From positions 15,906,640 to 15,970,639 of the forward strand of contig NC_058342.1 in the NCBI RefSeq assembly GCF_905475395.1: a DNA stretch of 64,000 bases. The letters are read 5' to 3'. The notes beneath the pieces were generated by a model. It did no database searches and was not told the DNA's origin. It saw only the letters and a program-made list of their open reading frames with translations. Of the stretch, positions 1 through 12,482 are shown in pieces (positions within the stretch are counted from its first letter, which is position 1; the number at the start of each line of letters is the position of its first letter). The position numbers and the translations under genes are program-made. Source of the DNA: Chrysoperla carnea. Taxonomy: Eukaryota > Arthropoda > Insecta > Neuroptera > Chrysopidae.

Positions 1-1200
1 GACTATTATACATATACCATATATTCTTTTCAAAAGACTGTAGTTCCTCACTACTGATTCTAGTATACATATAAGCACACACACTATGACATATGCCTTT
101 AACATTAGTCTTCATATCTTTTCCACAAAAATCATCGCTAAAACGAGTTATTTATTTAAGTTTTTTATCGAAACTATATGGTAAATAATTTTTATTTTTA
201 TTTATATATTTTCTAAATATAGTATTCTACATTATATTAGTTTTTCATAGAGATGGTGGACGTCATTCATTGGTAAATAAATATAATATTTGTAAATTTG
301 TGTATTTTTATACACTTCTCCCATGTACACGTACAAATTGCGTCACTTTTAATTGCTAATATCTCATGTATGGCATGGTAAATCATCTTCTAATTTTAAC
401 AGCAAGTGTATTATGAATTAAATATTTTATATTCTGAGTTTTGAGAAATTCTTGGAATATCACTTTCGTGTAGGTACTACCTTAAGTGTGAATTTAAGAT
501 TTCATTACAAATTTAAGAACCTTTTTAAAGTATAATCTTTTAGTCTCCCACAAAGTTAAAAAAGCACTTTTTAACTCTTGCCGTTTTAACTTTTTTCGTT
601 AAGGTAGTTGGATCATTCCAGCAAAATCTTACGAAATTTTCAAAACTTTTAATATAAGTAATTAAATGAATAATACACACTTTGTTAAAATTTAAAGACA
701 ATTTATCGCGCCTAACATGAGATACTTGCAATTAAAAAGGGCATTTTTAACAAGCACGTAGCATAGGAGAATAAGCAAACGGAAGCTAGCAGACAAAATT
801 CTCCTATTATGAATATACGAAACTCCCTGTACATTATTATAAATTTGAAAAAACCCAAATATTGAAAAAAATAATTTTTATAAGTTTATAATAATAAATT
901 TTAAAAAGGTTCAAGTCTCTAAAGTGGTGAAAATCCCATATATTGCCATCCTATATAGACTTTAAATCCCATATAGACTTTAAATATGGAATATCGGGAT
1001 GCATGAAGATGAGTGTGGAAAAATCAACTAAATGATTTTCTTCTTTCACGATTTTTATTTTATTTGATTTATGATATACTAAAAAAATTTTCTGAGCATA
1101 TTAAGACATTAAATGGATTCAAAAATATTTTTCAGACTCTTTAACTTAAAACTGAAGCTAGCAGATAAATTTAAAATTCAAATGGATTAGTTGTATATTA
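1..1200. other. AT-rich stretch, no gene seen
   Basis: No reading frame with protein-like composition is visible on either strand. Near 955-1020 the sequence begins to resemble the tandem repeat unit that follows. Confidence 0.5.
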
Positions 1201-1760
1201 AAAAAGGTTTACTGAACGTTTCCACTTTTTTTTAACGATGCAAACCCTTTTAATAGGGACTCTAAATATGGAATATCGGGATCCATGAAGATGGGGTTGG
1301 AAAAATCAACTTAATAACTTTTCTCCCTAATAATTGTTACTGAAATTTATTGATTATATTTTATATACTAAAAAAGGGTTACTGAACGTTTAAAGTATTT
1401 TAAACGATGCAAACCATTTTTATAGGGACTCTAAATATGGAAAATCGGGATGCATGAAAATTCGTTAAAATACATTTATAGGATTTCCACCGTAACAATT
1501 TTCATTAAAATGGATTAATTGTATATTAAAAAAGGTTTACTGAACGTTTCCACTTTTTTTTTAACGATGCAAACCCTTTTAATAGGGACTCTAAATATGG
1601 AATATCGGGATCCATGAAGATGGGGTTGGAAAAATCAACTTGATGACTTGCGTCCCTAATAATTCTTACTAAAATTTATTAATTATATATTTAAAAAGGA
1701 TTACTGAACATTTCAAGTTATTTTAATGATGCAAACGCTTTTTATGGCGACTCTAAAGAA
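1201..1760. repeat. Tandem array, about 165-bp unit, dimeric higher order
   Basis: The phrase GGTTTACTGAACGTTTC or a close variant recurs near 1207, 1378, 1537 and 1700, a spacing of 159-171 bp. Copies one and three, about 330 bp apart, are nearly identical across the GGGACTCTAAATATGGAATA stretch, while copies two and four are a diverged second type. The array is therefore ABAB. A stray partial unit sits near 2757. Confidence 0.75.
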
Positions 1761-1798
1761 ATTGAGGTCAAAATATACGGGTTTTTTTTTTCTTTATA

Positions 1799-2230
1799 TC
1801 GAAAACGGTGAGGTTTGGAAAAAAATTGTCAAAAAGTGTTTAGAATAGTCCAAAATAAAATGTCATATAGTTTTCAAATCCAATTTTTAACCAGAGCAAC
1901 AAAAAAAATCTTCATTTTTGTCAATAACGAATTTTTGGCAAAATTTCGTAATTTTTTTTTTTTTCAAACGGTTATATATCAAAAAGGAAGAGGTTTGGTG
2001 AAAATTGTCAAGAGTACAAAAATGCTTAGAATAGTCCAATTTATAAAATCTTATTACTTACAAATTAAATTTCTGACCAGAACTAAGAAATAATCTTTAT
2101 TTTCGTCAACGAGTTTTCGGAAAAAATCCGAATTATTTTTTTTTAAATGCTTATATCTCGAAAACGGTGAGGTTAAGTAAAAAATGTAAAGGATCCAAAA
2201 ATGTTTAGAATTGTCCAAAATATAAAATCC
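1799..2230. repeat. Tandem array, about 180-bp unit
   Basis: The segment TCGAAAACGGTGAGGTTTGG recurs in diverged form near 1799, 1979 and 2158, each followed by a run about fluctuating AAATTGTC and AGAATAGTCCAA. A more diverged copy is near 3658. No coding potential is apparent. Confidence 0.7.
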
Positions 2231-3073
2231 GTATATATAGTATATACAGTTTATTTAAATGTTTAGTGAAGACAACATGGTGTCCGGGGCTAGTAGGGAA
2301 CTTCTGCCCCGCCGCATGGGTGTAAATCGAAAAAGCACAGGTACTCGTGTATATGACATTTTTCACTACACTCAGACAAAATTTTTCATCGGCTCCCATA
2401 AAAATCTACTGACGAGGAGAGAATTCCTGAGTCAACAGCTTCATTTCCCACAGTATATAGGCTGTCCTCCGTAACAATTTTCATTAAAATGGATTAATTA
2501 TATATAGACCTTTTCATCATGTCATATGCGCAAGTGCAGAATTTATTTTTTCGTACTGACAGCAATAAGTAGGACTAAGATAGAAGATATTTGTTATGCA
2601 TTTTATCACATTGGTTATAAATCATTTAGTACGAAACAAATGTGAATCGTGATTTTAAAATGAAAAGCCCTATTTGTAGAATTTATAGTTCATTTTCAGC
2701 AACCAGCCGCGCTGTCGTCGGTAAGTAGTATATTAGCGCACAACAGCCCTATCAAAAAAGGTTTACTGAACGTATCAAATTTTTTAAACTATGAAAGAAA
2801 CGTCTGAAATAAGCTTATAATATTTTTTAATTTTTTTTTTTTTTGGAAGGAGAGTGACCGTTTTTACAAAAAACTAATATTTGGAAGATTATTATATTTA
2901 GAATCATTGAAAATAAAAATATTCATTAATAATAAAAGTATTATTTTTAATTGAAGGATGTATGCCTGCATTAATTGTATTGCATTTGATTGTAATAGTG
3001 TACACTACAGTAAGTAGTAAAAAAATTTAGTTGTGTGAAGTTTAGTTGTATAACTATGTATATACGTATCGAA

Positions 3074-3377
3074 CATAAAGCTTATAAGAAGGAGAACGAT
3101 CGCTATAGAAAATATTGTCCCCGAAATATGGATAAAATAAGTGAGGCGCTGCGACCGCTAAGAAGTATCAATGAAGGCAGGCTGTTGTTCGCTAATTTGA
3201 AATGATATATCAATTTGTACATTATGCAACTAACTTCATCCACTTCGCAGATACTACTTCTTGATGACAGCGCGGCTGGTGGCTTAAAAATTAACTATAA
3301 ATTCTACAAATTTTCAGGGACAGGTGCGCTATTGCTTTAGTACATAGCGATCTTTCTCCTTCATTATAACCTTCATG
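3074..3377 (+). mobile_element. hAT-type MITE, copy 1
   Basis: This is a non-autonomous element of about 300 bp. It is flanked by a perfect 8-bp duplication GTATCGAA (3066-3073 and 3378-3385). Its terminal inverted repeats follow the pattern CATGAAGSTTATAARGAAGG, and both ends lead into GATCGCTAT. The internal sequence is shared almost base for base with the reverse-oriented copy at 17409-17712. It has no coding capacity. Confidence 0.85.
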
Positions 3378-4002
3378 GTATCGAATGTGTAATAAGCCAA
3401 TAATTTTATACTGGATTGTAGGGAAAGGAATACCTTGATCTTCTGTTTATAAAGGGATTTCGAAAATAATTAAACAAATTTTTTTTTCCAATTTACTATC
3501 TTTATTATTAAACATTTATAGTTCCACGTTTATTTCATTTTAAAATCTGAAAAAAAACATAAATATTCCCTCAATAGGCCGTACATCCATTAATGTGTAT
3601 ACAGAAAAAGAAAATCGTAAAAATCGCGTTTTTTTTTTTAATTTTACGAATTTTTTACTCGAAAACTGGAGGGTTTAGAGAAAAATGTCTAAGAACATTT
3701 TTTGTTAGTTTTGAAACCAATTATATGTTAAAAACATTTGGTCGATATTGTTGGAATGAGAAAATTATTTTGTACACATTCTATTAATAAAAATATGTGT
3801 TATTATTAAGTTGGCACTAGTGTAAAAAAGCCGCCTTATATTTTTTTAGTTGTCAATATACATAATGTAACAGAGTTGTACATTTTCAGTTTATTTTTAC
3901 TTTAATTACAAATCATTAATTATTACTTGTGTTATTTCAATTATCCTGTGATCATCAAAACCGACATTCCAAGAGATATTTCTCTTTTCTTTAAAAAAAA
4001 TT

Positions 4003-4985
4003 AGTTTATACAAGTGAAAACAAACAATTGACTGAGTTAATTGTTGAAATACCATGCATAGGCAGTGTTGATTACTCTATTACATTATACATACATACAT
4101 GTCACACATACATAAAGTGATATTCCTATATAATACATACTACAGTGCAACCTCGATATAACAAATCTGAAGGGAACCAGTAAATATTCGTTATATCAAG
4201 TAATTCATTAAACTGAGGTTTGTTATATTGAGGTTAAGTTGGTCTAAAATTCGTTATAAAGAGGAAAAAAGTGTCGGAACCTCTCGCGACATGAATTACA
4301 TACTATGGAGTATACTAACTGTCATATATTGGTGGGACTTTATACGTTATATAAAGGTTTTGAATTGACGAATTTCGTTATTTAGAGGTATTTAAATTTT
4401 TTATGTAGTTGAAAATTCGTTATAAAGAGACTGTTCGCAAAAAATATTCGTAATGTAGAGGTATATTTTATATTGACTCTTATGGACAATTCAAGGGGAT
4501 TGCGAAAAATTTGTTAAATCGAGGAATTCGTTATATTGAGGTTCGTTATATTAAGGTTGCACTGTATAAAATTTACGCCTAATTTGCGCCCTCACGGATA
4601 AACAGTGATGTTTACGAAAAATGTTCCAAACAAAAGTTGGTTATTTTTTATAGGGAATATTTTAACGTTTAAACTTTTGTTCTATCTCTAACGGTTTATA
4701 AGATGGATCCTACGGACCCAATTGACCTATGTTGCTCATTTACGAGCTCGACCTCATTTTTTACGCCTTGAGCACGCTATAAAAATTTCAGCTTGCTATC
4801 TTTTTTCGCTTTTGATTTATCGTGTTCACAGACGGGCCGGCGGGCGGACAACCGGAAATGGACTAATTAAGGTGATTTTATGAACACCTATACCAAAATT
4901 TTGTGCGTTCTATATTTTTAAGCGTTACAAACTTGGGACTAAACTTAGTATACCTTGCATATTACATATATGCATGATATAACAA
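4003..4985 (-). repeat. Dispersed repeat R1, interrupted copy
   Basis: R1 is the commonest interspersed repeat of the window. Diagnostic phrases, in its forward sense, are TTTAGTCCCAAGTTTGTAAC, a GTCTGTCTGTC-rich middle, AACAACTTTTGTTTGAAACA, and an end reading CAATTGTTTGTTTTCACTTG. This copy runs in reverse and is split by the pogo-like MITE at 4143-4564. R1 encodes nothing recognisable and could not be assigned to a class. Confidence 0.75.
4143..4564. mobile_element. pogo/Tigger-like MITE nested in R1
   Basis: Inverted termini CAGTGCAACCT are flanked by TA dinucleotides (4141-4142 and 4565-4566), the target duplication of the Tc1-mariner-pogo superfamily. The interior repeats GTTATA and GAGG phrases. 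Both flanks are R1 sequence, so it inserted after R1 was in place. Confidence 0.8.
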
Positions 4986-5295
4986 TATCCTATCGGGTTA
5001 CCCGCCGGCGATCTGCACTTTTACGTTCAAGAGAATGTTTTAAACCGGATCATGTGAAAATTAATCATGCTCAATGACGAATTTTGTAGGGGCTGTATAC
5101 AAGATGTTCATAACGCAATCTTTTTTTTTTTTACGTTTAGTAAAGAGAGATAGCCATTCTTAGAGAGCCACAGATTTAGAAAAAAAAATTTCTGTACCTC
5201 GCATAATTAACTGATTGAAAAATTTTGACCTAATCAAATGTTATCTCACTCAGAAAAGATGATAAACAAAATTTTGAATCCTTCCCTTGGATAAC

Positions 5296-5805
5296 AGGGT
5301 ATTCTACTATATTTGAAAAAGTATTTCAAAATGTTGATTTTGCTAATAAAAAGCCACCAAAAATTTTTTTCGGAAATATACACACGCTTTCTTGCCAAAA
5401 ACTTAAATTAAATTTTAAACCTTTTTTAAACTGTCAAAAACGCGGGCATCCAATTTGGTGGCGTAATATCGGTATCATTATACGAAATAACACAAATAAG
5501 TTTCACAAATATATTCATAGACATCTGATTATAATAAATATAAATACTTATTATCTATGTATATATTATACCCAGCTGTCTACACTGAACTGATGGTCTA
5601 TGGTTCATACCGATATGACATCACATCAGGGCTTGCCCGCGTTTTAGGTCACGTGATATACAGTTTAAAATTACGATTTTTAATTTTAATATTATAAAAG
5701 AAAAATGTGCTTTGGAAATGAAATCAGAACATTTAAATATATTTTTACATAAATTTTAACTTTATTCAAATTTCATAATTTATTTTTCACTACCGAAAGT
5801 ACCCT
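5296..5805 (+). mobile_element. Dispersed element R3, copy 1
   Basis: An element of about 510 bp that begins AGGGTATTCTAC and ends AGTACCCT, so it has short inverted termini. The interior includes AAACTGTCAAAAACGCGGGC and GACATCACATCAGGGCTTGC. The second copy is at 20337-20986. No protein-like frame is seen; the class is unknown. Confidence 0.65.
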
Positions 5806-5929
5806 ATTGTTGCGTACGGGACTGAACAAGTGCAATTGACAGAGTTGTTGCAGTGAAACCTGCAATCAGTATCGTTGTTACAAAATTAATTATTTTATAA
5901 ATGATTTAAATCCTGGTTATTATCGCTAG

Positions 5930-7712
5930 GAAATATTGATGATACGAACGAAATTATGGTATTGGTGTTCATAAAATCACCTAATTAGTTCATTTCCATT
6001 TGTTCGCCCGTCTTTCAACAGGATAGCTCAAAAACGAAAGGAGATATAAAGCTGAACTTTTTAAAGCGTGCTTGGGGCGTAAATAGTGAGTTTGAATTCG
6101 TAAATGAGAAACATAAGTCAATTAGATCTACGACCCGTAGGACCCATCTTGTAAACCATTATAGGTAGAACAAAAGTATAAAGGTAAAAAAATTTTCCAT
6201 ATTACAAAATTAAACAACTTTTGTTTGAAACATTTTTTCGTAAACATCATGATTTACCCGTAAAGGCACAAAATTAGGACAAAACTTTGGTGTCGATTTT
6301 CTTCAAAAGTATAAAAGATAAGAAGTTGAAAATTTGCAGATAGCTTCAACTAGTTGTTTTGTGAAAAATTTTCGAAAAACCTTATTAAAAAATTAAACAA
6401 CTTTTGTTTGAAATATTTTTTCGTAAACATCGCTGTTTATCCGTTAGGGCGCAAATTAGGAAAAAACTTTGGTGTCCATTTTCTCCAAAACTATAAAAGA
6501 TAAAGGGTTGAACATTTACAGGTAGCTTTAACTAATGGCCTGTTTCGAAAACCAAATAAAGGCCGTACAAAATTGTGTTGGTTTTTTAAACTCTTCTAAT
6601 TTTATAAAAATATAATGCAAGCACTGGCATTCAATACTGTCTATACATGGTAATCAACAATTAACTCAGTCAAATGTTTATTTTCACTTTTTATACCAAG
6701 TTTGTAACGCTTAAAAATATTGATGCTACGAAAAAAATTTTGGTATAGGTGTTCATAGAATCATCTAATTAGTCCATTTCCGGTTGTCCGTCCGTCAACT
6801 CGATAACTCAAAAACGAAAAATGATATCAAGCTGAAATTTTTACAGCGTGCTCAAGACTGGTTTGTAAACCGTTCCTTATCAAAAAATAAACAACTTTTG
6901 TTTAAAACATTTTTTTCGTAAACATCAGTGTTTACCCGTGAGAGCGCAAATTGTATAGTATGTATTATATGGCTATATCAGTTATATATGTGTGACATGT
7001 ATGCATGTGTAATGTGACAGAGTAATCAACACTGTCTATACATGGTATTTTAACAATTAACTCAGTCAATTGTTTGTTTTCACATGTTTTTATACCATGT
7101 ATATGAAATATACATAGTATATTATGTTTAGTCCTAAGTTTGTAAGGCTTAAAAATATTGATGCTATGCTACGAAAAAAATTTTGGTTTAGGTGTTCATA
7201 AAATCACCTAATTAGTCCGTATGTCTGTCTGTCTGTCGTCTGTCCGTCTGTCATCACGATTACTCAAAAACGAAAAAAGATATCAAGCTGAAAATTTTAT
7301 AGTGTGCTAAGTACGTAAAAAGTGAGATCGAGTTCGTAAATGAACAACATAGGTTAATTGGGTCTTGGGTCCGTAGGACCCATCCCGTAAACCGTTAGAG
7401 ATAGAACAAATGTTTAAATGTAAAAAAATGTTCCTTATAAAAAAATAAACAACTTTTGTTTGAAACATTTTCTTGTAAACATCACTATTTACTCACGAGG
7501 GCGCTAATTAGGTGCAAATTTCGTAGTTTTTCGTAGTATGTATTAATATGGGAATATCAGTTATGTGTGTGTGGCTAAATAAGAGTGGAAATCTTTCTTT
7601 ATTAACGTGACGTCAAAAAACAAACGATTGCGTCATTCAAACTGTCTTTACATGGTATTTCAACAGTTAACTCAGTCAATTGTTTGTTTTCACTTGTTTA
7701 AATAATTTTATT
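5930..7712 (+). repeat. Chain of R1 repeat copies
   Basis: At least two R1 copies lie head to tail in the forward sense. The older part (5930-6700) is decayed and includes two adjacent degenerate copies of the AACAACTTTTGTTTGAAACA segment. A fuller copy runs from about 7085 to 7712 and ends just 3' of the zinc-finger gene that follows on the other strand. Confidence 0.7.
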
Positions 7713-7721
7713 GTGCTACCA

Positions 7722-10358
7722 TTATTCAAGATCTTTATAAATCATTTGTCCAATATGAGTGTGATTATGTCGAACAAAACTGGGTCTATCACCAAATTTT
7801 TCACCACAAATAACACATGAAAATGTTTCTTTCACTTTTTCTCTTGCATAATGATAACGTTTATGATTCAATAACGTACTATTTTGTGTAAAAGCTCTAC
7901 CACAAATTTCACAAGAAAATGGTTTTTCTCCTGTATGGATACGTTTATGCTCAATAACACTTCTTTTTGCTGTAAATTTTTTGTCACAAAGATCACACGA
8001 ATACGGTTTGTCATCGGTATGAACACGTTTATGAAGCTCCACATTTTTCTTATATTTAAATTTTTTCCCACAAATGTCACATGGGTAAATTTTTCCTTTG
8101 TTATGCATCAGATTATGGCTGTCTAAACAATTTTGGGTAGTAAACGAACTGTGGCAAATATCACAGGAGAAAAGTGTTCCATCTGTATGAATTCGTTGAT
8201 GGCTTAAAAAAACGAATCGATATTGAAATTTTTCACCACAAATTTCACACGCATATGGTTTTTCGATTTCTTCTATATTCTCCATTTGTTTCTCATTCAA
8301 GTTTTTCGAAGATTTTCCAGTATGAGAACGTTTGTGCACAATTAAATTCTTTTTAAATCGAAATTTTTCCTCACAAACATCACATGAAAAACGTTTTTCA
8401 CTGTGAATTTTCTGATGTCTATACAGAAGACTTTTACTTGTAAAGATTTTTCCACAAACACAACATTTTATATTATGAATTCTTTTATGACTAATCAAAT
8501 TTTTTTGATCCGTAAATAATTTACGACAAATATTACATGCAAATGGTGTTTTTATATTCGCATTTCCACCTGAATAATGATTACGTAATCGTTTATGATT
8601 TAATAAAGTACTACGTTGTGTAAATGATCGATTACAAATTTCACAAGAAAATGGTTTTTCACCTGTATGAATTCGTTTATGTTCTGCTAAACTACTTTTC
8701 ACAGTGAATTTTTTCTCACAAACATCACATTGAAAACGTTTTTCTACGGAACCACCATCGATTGAATCATTTGTACGTGAAAATTGTTTTTCTAGAGAAG
8801 TACCGTCTGTTGAATCACGTGAAAATTGTTTTTCTTTACTTGAATCATGAGTACGTTTATGTCGAATTAAAGTACCGTATTGGGTAAAAGCTTTATAACA
8901 AATTTCACAGGAAAATGGTTTTTCACCCGTATGAATTCGTTTATGTTCAATTAAACTACGATTTACGGTAAATTTTTTATCACAAACATCACATGAAAAC
9001 GGTTTTTCTATCGTAACACTTTCTTCTAAATCATGAATAATTGTAGGTTCTTCTGAATCGTGTATATTTGAAGGTTCTCCCGAATCATTTGTAGATTTAT
9101 TTTGAGTAAAATTTTCACTTAAAAAATGTTTTTCTAAAATACTTTGAACACTAAATGGAGAAATATATGAAAAAGTAGCTTCACCAGTATGGCTTCGCTT
9201 ATGGCTAAGAAAAACAAAACGATATTCAAATTTTTCACCACACACATCACATGTATAAGGTTTTAAACTGCTTTGTTGAGAAAATTTATCATTATGCGTT
9301 CGTTTGTAATGTTCGATTAACACATTTTTTCGTGAAAATTTCAACTGACATATATCACATGAAAATGGTTTTTCACCGGTATGAGTTAGTTGATGTCTAT
9401 CTAAAACGAATTTTCGTGCAAATTCTTTACCACAAGTATAACATGGAAATCTTTTTTCGGGGTTATGGACCTGTTTAGCACCGGAAAAACTTGTGTCGCC
9501 ATGATGAGTTTGTTTATGATGCACTAAACCACTTTGTTGAATAAATTTTTCATCACAAATATCACAAGAATACGGTTTTTCTCCAGTATGAATACGTTTA
9601 TGTACAACTAAATTCTTTTTGTACATAAATGTTTTTCCACAAAGATCACAGGAAAATCGTCTTTCACCGGTATGAGTTAATTGATGCCGTACTAAAACGA
9701 ATTTTTTTGCAAATGCTTTGCCACAAATTTCACATGGAAAAGTTCCAATATGCGTCTGTTTATGCGCATCCAAAATGTTTTGATCAGTAAATATTTTATG
9801 ACAAATATTACATGAAAACGGTTTTTCTAAGTGAACGGTTTCTCTTGAATAATGATTAAATGCTCGTCGATGATTAATTAAAGTGCCATTTTGTCTGAAA
9901 GCTTTACCACAAATTTCACATGAATAGGGTTTCTCTCCTGTATGGATTCGCTTATGATCAATCAAACTGCCTTTTACGGTAAATTTTTTTTCGCAAACAT
10001 CACACGAATAGGGTTTTTCTGAAGTATGGATGATTTTGTGAGCAAGTAGACTTGTACGTTTAGTATATGTTTTATCACAAAGATCGCATGCCATCGAATT
10101 TTGCCCGGTTTCACAAGCAGAATGTTCTTTGAATGTTTCATCAAGATTTTCATTTTTAATCTTTAATTCTGTATATAAATTTTGTTCGTTTTTAACGTTT
10201 ACATTTGGGCCTTGCAGAGTATCATGAGTATCATGTGCCATTGAAACATTGTCGTCCATTTTATCTTTCATTAATATTTCGGGAAGTAATTGTTCAATTT
10301 TCATATGTTCCGCAATAAATTGCGGAGTTTTAACGTCGTAAAATGAATCTGTATTCAT
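7722..10358 (-). CDS. C2H2 zinc-finger protein, 23 fingers
   Basis: An intronless frame of 878 codons starting at the ATG at 10358. An in-frame GTG lies ten codons upstream, but the ATG aligns with the start of the paralogue at 12922. The N-terminal 90 residues are acidic and contain KIEQLLPEIL and the SUMO-type site IKNE. About 23 CX2C-X12-HX3-5H fingers follow, many joined by TGEKP(Y/F)SC linkers, which is typical of sequence-specific DNA-binding proteins in the nucleus. Fingers 3 and 14 have longer His-His spacing (HRRAFNH, HKRLRNH). Several multi-finger blocks are repeated inside the array, for example TVKxSL, then TQxxTL, then TDQ. The targets cannot be read from sequence. It is transcribed away from its paralogue 2.6 kb off. 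All fingers seem intact, so it is probably functional. Confidence 0.9.
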   Translation of the reverse strand: MNTDSFYDVKTPQFIAEHMKIEQLLPEILMKDKMDDNVSMAHDTHDTLQGPNVNVKNEQNLYTELKIKNENLDETFKEHSACETGQNSMACDLCDKTYTKRTSLLAHKIIHTSEKPYSCDVCEKKFTVKGSLIDHKRIHTGEKPYSCEICGKAFRQNGTLINHRRAFNHYSRETVHLEKPFSCNICHKIFTDQNILDAHKQTHIGTFPCEICGKAFAKKFVLVRHQLTHTGERRFSCDLCGKTFMYKKNLVVHKRIHTGEKPYSCDICDEKFIQQSGLVHHKQTHHGDTSFSGAKQVHNPEKRFPCYTCGKEFARKFVLDRHQLTHTGEKPFSCDICQLKFSRKNVLIEHYKRTHNDKFSQQSSLKPYTCDVCGEKFEYRFVFLSHKRSHTGEATFSYISPFSVQSILEKHFLSENFTQNKSTNDSGEPSNIHDSEEPTIIHDLEESVTIEKPFSCDVCDKKFTVNRSLIEHKRIHTGEKPFSCEICYKAFTQYGTLIRHKRTHDSSKEKQFSRDSTDGTSLEKQFSRTNDSIDGGSVEKRFQCDVCEKKFTVKSSLAEHKRIHTGEKPFSCEICNRSFTQRSTLLNHKRLRNHYSGGNANIKTPFACNICRKLFTDQKNLISHKRIHNIKCCVCGKIFTSKSLLYRHQKIHSEKRFSCDVCEEKFRFKKNLIVHKRSHTGKSSKNLNEKQMENIEEIEKPYACEICGEKFQYRFVFLSHQRIHTDGTLFSCDICHSSFTTQNCLDSHNLMHNKGKIYPCDICGKKFKYKKNVELHKRVHTDDKPYSCDLCDKKFTAKRSVIEHKRIHTGEKPFSCEICGRAFTQNSTLLNHKRYHYAREKVKETFSCVICGEKFGDRPSFVRHNHTHIGQMIYKDLE

Positions 10359-10560
10359 TTTTTTTAATTTAAGTTCACAATTTTTCACTAATTAATCAAG
10401 AAACTATAAATTATCACGAATGTTTTGTTTGACAGTTATACATAGCTTGTTTAATATCATGTATATATGATATCTATGTAGTACCACAAACCTGAATAAA
10501 ATATAGACCAATATAGACTCGTGAGCAAGAATGAACAATAGACGTACGTTAAGTATAGAC

Positions 10561-10910
10561 CATGGAGGCTATAAAAAAGGAAAACGATTGCTATAGAAAA
10601 TATTGTCCCCGAAATATGGACAAATAAGTGAGGCGCTGCGACCGCTAAGTTATCTCATTAAAAGTGGGCTGTTGTGCGCTAATTTCCAATGGTCTATCAA
10701 CGTTTAATATACGTGTAAATAATATCATTCAATTTTTACATTATGCAACTAACTTCATCTACTTGTACTCATAAACAGCTAACTTCGCAGATACTACTTA
10801 CCGACTGTTGGCTGAAATACGAACTATAAATTATACAAATTTTCAGGGACAGTCGGGGGTAATGCTTTAGCACGTAGCGATCGTTCTCCTTCTTTATAAC
10901 CTCCATATTG
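10561..10910 (+). mobile_element. hAT-type MITE, copy 2
   Basis: It has the same ends and core as the element at 3074-3377 but is more diverged. The flanking 8-mers are GTATAGAC on the left and GTACAGAC on the right, matching at 7 of 8. It lies in the shared upstream region of the two divergent zinc-finger genes. Confidence 0.75.
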
Positions 10911-10989
10911 GTACAGACGAACATTCGTACAGGCAATGCATGATACTTGTAACTATCTAAATTCACGTGAAATGTGAAGTATATATGAA

Positions 10990-11545
10990 GCAATTGAAAA
11001 CAAACAATTGACTGAGTTAAATGTTGAAATACCATGGATAGACAGTGTTGATTATTCTATCACATTACACATACATACATGTCACACACACATAACTGAT
11101 AATAACCCGATATAATACATATTATACAATTTACGCTTAATTTGGGCCCTCACAAGTAAACAGTGATGTTTACAAGAAAATGTTTCAAACAAATATTGGT
11201 TATTTTTTTATAAGGAATATTTTTTACACTTAAACTTTTGTTCTATCTCTAACGGTTTACATTGTAAACTTTACAAGACCCAATTGACCTATGTTGCTCA
11301 TTTACCCAATTGACCCATGTTCCTCATTTTTAACGTCCTGAGTATGCTGTAAAAATTTCATCAGTTTTTCATATCTTTTTTCGTTTTTGAGTTATCGTGT
11401 TGACAGACAGATGAACAGACAACCAAAAATGGACTAATTAGATGATTCTATGAACACCTATAGCAAAATTTTGGGCATAGCATCAATATTTTTAAGCGTT
11501 GCAAACTTGGGACTAAACTTAATATACTATGTATATTTCATAAAC
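10990..11545 (-). repeat. R1 repeat copy, reverse
   Basis: It runs from GAAAACAAACAATTGACTGA to AACTTGGGACTAAACTTA, the complement of the R1 ends. An isolated R1 end fragment also lies near 11670-11735. Confidence 0.7.
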
Positions 11546-11739
11546 ATGTTATAAAAACAGAAATATGCTATTTGGACTTATATAATCACAGATCAATAAA
11601 ATTTAAAACTGTTTATCTATATGTGCAATTTTGCCTATAGATGTTCAGTCTCATCCAGTGACAGTATAATCAACACTTTCTATACATGGTATTTCAACAA
11701 TTACCTCTAAATTGTTTGTTTTCATTTGTGTTAAGTTCA

Positions 11740-12480
11740 TAAAAACATGCTCATATATGTTGACTATGTGTGAAAATAGTAATGTTTCTGTACATAATAC
11801 TTAGACGTAGTGTATATACATATATTCAATAACACACACACAACTGCATATTTACAATTTTTTTTTTCTTCAAAAAATCGATTTAAAAAAATAATTTTGT
11901 TTAATTAAGGTTGTAGAGCGCCAAGTTTTCGATCAGAGTGCAATCTAGATAAAAAGCAGTGTCAAATTTGAGCGTCAAGCGTCAGGTGATTTTTCGATCT
12001 ATGTTATTCCCTAACCTACTTGGATCAACAACAACACATAGTTATATAAACAAAATATGTTTTTTATAATAATGTTTTATAAATAATGATTAAATAATAT
12101 CTAACAAGCGCAACTGTCTGTTTGAAGTATTATAAAAGTGCTTCATATTATTGATTGTTAATGATACCAGCGTCAATTAATTGAAGCTAAAATATTTTCA
12201 GCTTTATCGCTCCTTTTTATCTAGACGATACTCTGATCGAAATTATACCATGTGATCAAATTTGACGCTAGAAGCTAGCGTCAAGCGTTACCATGAAATC
12301 GCACCTTTATTCAAACTTCAATGTATTATTAATCATCTATTCAATTGTGAGTCAAATATTTAAGAACAAAAACCCCTTCCAATAAAGTACTTATTAAATA
12401 AATATACATAAATTTTTTTAAATAGAATTTGTAAGTCACTTACTAACACTAAAGTGCCTAAATCTGTAAATTACATTACA
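11740..12480. other. Intergenic, no gene seen
   Basis: AT-rich sequence with several AGCGTCAA-type phrases near 11970 and 12275 and no coherent frame. It forms part of the possible bidirectional promoter region of the two zinc-finger genes; no core promoter element is clear. Confidence 0.4.
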
Positions 12481-12482
12481 GT

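Noticed and set aside
1201-2230. CRISPR-like array
   Set aside because: The units are 160-180 bp tandem repeats without short constant repeats and unique spacers, and the genome is eukaryotic.
7868-9478. Several open frames overlapping the first zinc-finger gene
   Set aside because: They are shadows produced by the repetitive finger codons in other frames.
10359-10388. Ten-codon N-terminal extension of the first zinc-finger gene
   Set aside because: It starts at GTG; the ATG at 10358 aligns with the paralogue start and is preferred.
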